A DNA stretch of 64,000 bases from Pseudeuparius sepicola. Taxonomy: Eukaryota > Arthropoda > Insecta > Coleoptera > Anthribidae. This document shows, piece by piece, positions 60,700-64,000 of this stretch. The translations under genes were made by a program, and so were the position numbers. Under the pieces are notes generated by a model that was not told the DNA's origin, did not search any database, and saw only the letters and a list, made by a program, of their open reading frames with translations. The stretch spans positions 127,717,373-127,781,372 of the forward strand of contig OY987299.1 in assembly GCA_963920635.1 (NCBI GenBank), read 5' to 3'. Every line of letters begins with the position of its first letter. The first letter of the stretch is position 1.

Positions 60700-61080
60700 C
60701 AATCATCAAATTAATTTTTAAAATTTAATCGTACTAGCCCATTTTGGCCCACTCTATACTCCGAAATGATAACGGAATTAATTCTCCACAGCATCGAAAA
60801 AGCGAAACAACCGATGGCGACCCTCACTCCCCTCGGGGTGGACTCTTTCGGGGCGCTGGAGGGGGCACAAGGGCCGCCCCCCCCCCCCGCCAGATAAATC
60901 ATGACGGGCCCTCCCGCAAATCTCCTCGACGATAACAAGATCTCGGGAGCCCGGAAAAACGCGATACACGAGGGGTGCGAGGTGGTTTTCGTATTCAGGG
61001 GGGTGGATTCTGTTTGGATCGACCATCGGTGACGTGGGGGATAAGATCGAGATGTTATCAGATCGGCTTCGATGAGATTT
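60700..61080. other. GC-rich island with a poly-C tract
   Basis: Three overlapping frames (63-82 codons, both strands) exist because the block is GC-rich; none has a domain. A run of 11 or more C lies near 60878. Confidence 0.35.
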
Positions 61081-62936
61081 GTATGGATTGTTTTGCTTTA
61101 AAGATGTTCGACGAAATATAATTCAGGTCATGACCGTTCTTTTATATTGATACCTGGAAAGACTTAAACCCTACAGATTATGGTTCTTACAAGCTACATA
61201 CTTAAATCGCTTAACCTTATCGAACTTTTATAACATCATCAGACACTACCCCCTCCTGGCCCAAAACATATTATACCATCACTAACTGTTATAGATCCAC
61301 TTCAAATTGTCAGTCTACACTCAAAGACAATCACCAAAGACCAACGATTAGACCGAGACTTAACAAACTCCCCACAAAAGCTTCTGAGTCTCCCTCTATT
61401 ATGTGGGTACTCGGGGGCAATTACAAAGACCACAGAAACCTTTAAGGTACATAGCTCCTGCTCCCTTCCTCAATGCCATTGATACACCGAAACGAGAGGC
61501 GAGGGGTGGGCTGTACAGACCCCTTCATAAACACCTTCTCGATCAACTACTCGCTTTCCTTCCCCCATCTAAAAGGAACGGCTGGAAAACCCGACAACAA
61601 ATTGCCGCACCGGAAATAAGATTTCTACCCGATGATTCGTTTGCCGCTTTTACAAGGGAAGGGGGAAGTTTTCGCACTTTTTGTTGCATTTTATCCATAC
61701 AGACAGTGTAATGAACACAACATGTAGTTTTATTCATGATGTGCAAGAGGTGGGTTCGCAAAATTTGCGAACAAATTTTTTCCCACTGAATCCTATTCAT
61801 AAAAAGGCAGAGTTCAAAAATATCTCGTACACTTCGTTTTCAATCAACCTCCGCATTCGAGGAATGATTCAGCTCGCCTGCCCGTGTATCACGTACAGGA
61901 CAAAATCCGCAAAAATAGAAATGGTATCGTCGCCAGAAAAAAGTCCTAGTAATGAACTCGTTTTTTACAGTGTTACAGTTCCGTTCGTTCAGCTTTGGAA
62001 GCATATAAAAACTGTCTTGGTAAAAAGAAAAGGCTGACTGAGAGGACTGGAAAAGTGTACACTGGTATGTATCTGGCAAATCTTGTTCAGATAGTTTTAC
62101 ACTCACTACAATTACTATCATTATTCGAAGTTTCTATGTCTTTTCACAGAGTACACTGTTACAAAGAAACAGACAGTATTTAAGGAACTGTGGAAAAACA
62201 AATTAACTTGCCGGATTATATTTTAGAGTTGCAATCAATTCTATAGTTAAACAGTGTACAATAAGGAACTTTACAATATTTTTAATTGCCCTAAAATCCT
62301 ACTCAGTATGATAATTAAAGACGAAGTTGCACAATTTTCTTCTGGCTGGAATCTACAGTTTCGTCGTTTTGTTGTTTAGAACGTCAGACCTGGCAACATC
62401 TGTAAATATCAGGAGAAACGGCATTGCAATGTTGCCGGTGCTCGTTTGCAATAATTCGTGGAACAAAGGCAAATTGTACTTTTCTATTCGAATATCTATA
62501 GCTTGTCTACGAATATCGATTATTTAATGTATTGCCACCTTTAATCTTTTGCTAACGCAATTGTACACGTAAATGTTGTCACATAAATACTTTTGTGAAG
62601 GGGCAATCCGATAAGTACCCTATTTTAATAGGAAAGCCCATTCTAACTAGGTACATACATGGACCCATGATTTCAGAGGTCTGAATGAGTCATAACCTTA
62701 ATATAAGTTTCCTAAACTATGCTTTCTTGATACCCAGTGCTGAATTTTTGTGTGTTTGGCAATGGAAGTTTTTTATGCCTTACTTCTTCCCGTACGCACT
62801 ATAGTTGAAAAACTAGATATGATATTTAGCTCCAATAAAGCTCTTTTGACGTTAAGACAGTGAACTCTACCGTACCTACTGCATGCCATCAAAAATGGCA
62901 ATGAACGAATATTATGGAAATGAAGAGAAGTTATTG
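61081..62936. other. Intergenic, no gene recognised
   Basis: Overlapping frames of 85-118 codons at 61403-62121 lie on both strands without recognisable domains, so I do not call them. A mild GC rise lies at about 61400-61680. Confidence 0.35.
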
Positions 62937-63427
62937 TACAGGGTGTCCCATTTTGGGTGTTTTTGGGTGTTTTTCTCAAAAATCTCGGTTATTATTAAAG
63001 CTAAAGGGTTTCGGTTTTCACGTCACTGTACTACTTTTATGAGAGGAATTTGGTGGACCAATCAGATTTTAGATAAGTTTTATAGTTTCCGCGCATTGGT
63101 GCAGGACTGAAATTTTCGATTTTTTGGGAACCTCTCTCCTGGCTACAACTTATATATATCGACAAATTTAATCAACTATTTTTATAGATTTTCTGGCGTT
63201 GAATCGAATGGAATAATTAGTTTTTTGGTAGCGTTAATAGTTTTTGAGATATGAACCAAAGTTATATATTTTTTTAAAATGGAAACAATAGTTCCAATAT
63301 TTACAATATAAAGGGAGTAACTGTAGATAATTACTTACAACGTCATAAGAAAGGAATGCCTATATTATTTTGGGTATGATGGTGAAACATTGCAATAGCA
63401 CCGTTTTCATCCATGACTCTCACTTTC
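62937..63427. other. One-sided MITE end and AT-rich DNA
   Basis: TACAGGGTGTCCCATTTTGG near 62938 is a typical element end, followed by a duplicated TTTTGGGTG. Its partner end is not found before the hAT copy. Confidence 0.4.
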
Positions 63428-64000
63428 CTCGGGCGTAGCCAAGGGGGGGGGGTTTCGGGGGTTCAACCCCCCCCCCGAAATAAGCAAAATATTACCTAAT
63501 ATTGTACCGAAAAAATACGAGGAGTGAAGAGTTAAATTATTATTACGTTTGAATATATTATGTATATAGTAATAGTAGCGCCTAGCGCCATCTTTTGACG
63601 AGAGGCAGACGCAGTTGCAGCCAAACTATTTTGTATTGTAGGGACACTTTGCGTTGTTTCTCGATTATTCGCCACGCCCCTCGGTCGAAATGAGCGGAAC
63701 TTTGTGGAAGTTCGTGGAAATTTCTGGACGGCTACTGGGCTGCTATATAAGCGGCGCCGCGGCGCGTGACCGCGCTTACGGCAGTATTGTTCCATGCGAA
63801 CTCGAAGCGAATAAAAGTGAAAAGTGGTGAACGAATAGTGAAGAGAATTAAGTGTACCGTGTAAGTGAGTAATTTTAGTGCGCTGTTATTCGATGACCTT
63901 GTTAAGGATAGATACGTGAATCATTATTACTGTCGAAAAATGGAGGGGAAAAAAGGAAGGGTGATAAACCTAAAGGTATGGACTACTGGAAAAAGTGGTG
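63428..64000 (+). mobile_element. Second hAT copy (5' part, cut by window end)
   Basis: Plus-strand homologue of 4565-5768. It begins CTCGGGCGTAGCCAAGG followed by poly-G, GGGGGTTCAACCC and the same promoter and leader. The start of the transposase reading MEGKK is reached near 63941, but one A is missing from the following A-run (6 against 7 in the first copy), which shifts the frame. The rest lies outside the window. Confidence 0.88.
63744..63750 (+). promoter_or_regulatory. TATA box of the second hAT copy
   Basis: TATATAA followed by a GC-rich stretch and GCAGTATTGTTCC about 30 bases downstream, the same layout as in the first copy. Confidence 0.5.

Noticed and set aside
61403..62121. Overlapping frames of 85-118 codons on both strands
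   Set aside because: No domain, no codon bias visible and frames overlap antisense; no basis for a gene.
1..64000. CRISPR arrays, bacterial operons, riboswitches or rRNA genes
   Set aside because: None seen; repeats are transposon-type or minisatellite and the sequence is eukaryotic in character.

Overview
This is an AT-rich eukaryotic (insect-type) genomic window made almost entirely of transposable elements and non-coding DNA. I found no host protein-coding exon that I can defend. The insect assignment rests on the repeat content: a Penelope-like retroelement, a Polinton/Maverick-type polymerase element, mariner and hAT elements, and many foldback MITEs starting CAGGGTG next to a TA. There are also many TAGGTA-rich microsatellite runs. 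I cannot name the order.

Layout. 1-3.7 kb holds a 1.57-kb tandem duplication. 4.57-5.77 kb is a deleted hAT transposon with an exact 8-bp target duplication; a second copy of the same family enters at 63.43 kb and runs off the window. 6.27-24.9 kb is the central structure: a dead Penelope-like element split by a 16.7-kb insert (7250-23946). The insert is flanked by a 6-bp duplication (TATCTC) and has 4.7-kb and 6.2-kb terminal inverted repeats packed with minisatellites. Its unique core is about 5.8 kb and carries one intact 1299-aa family-B DNA polymerase plus a small Cys-rich frame. Six-bp duplications and a left end in AG fit Polintons, but no integrase, packaging ATPase, protease or capsid gene is visible. 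I consider this the most notable object here.

25-46 kb carries foldback transposons with TA duplications (25.8, 34.5 kb), other inverted-repeat elements (32.9, 33.7, 38.3, 38.7, 43.4 kb), an apparently intact mariner/Tc1-superfamily element (29.8-31.7 kb), a second Penelope 3' fragment (36.5-37.2 kb) and a perfect 22-bp hairpin (28.2 kb). 46-52.5 kb has two inverted copies of one TIR element flanking an unrelated MITE. 53.5 kb has an array of CRE-like TGACGT half-sites. 55.15-55.39 kb is a small TIR-bounded element enclosing a tRNA-like sequence with intact A and B boxes. 56.3-58.55 kb is an hAT element with a decayed transposase and a foldback element nested in it.

Between the elements are GC-richer islands of 150-500 bp (for example 5.8, 25.1, 29.3, 37.3, 42.6, 45.3, 54.0, 55.9, 60.9 kb). 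They have no convincing frames and may be conserved regulatory DNA of a large intergenic or intronic region. Boundaries are hand-read and most are good to a few bases only where a target duplication is quoted.
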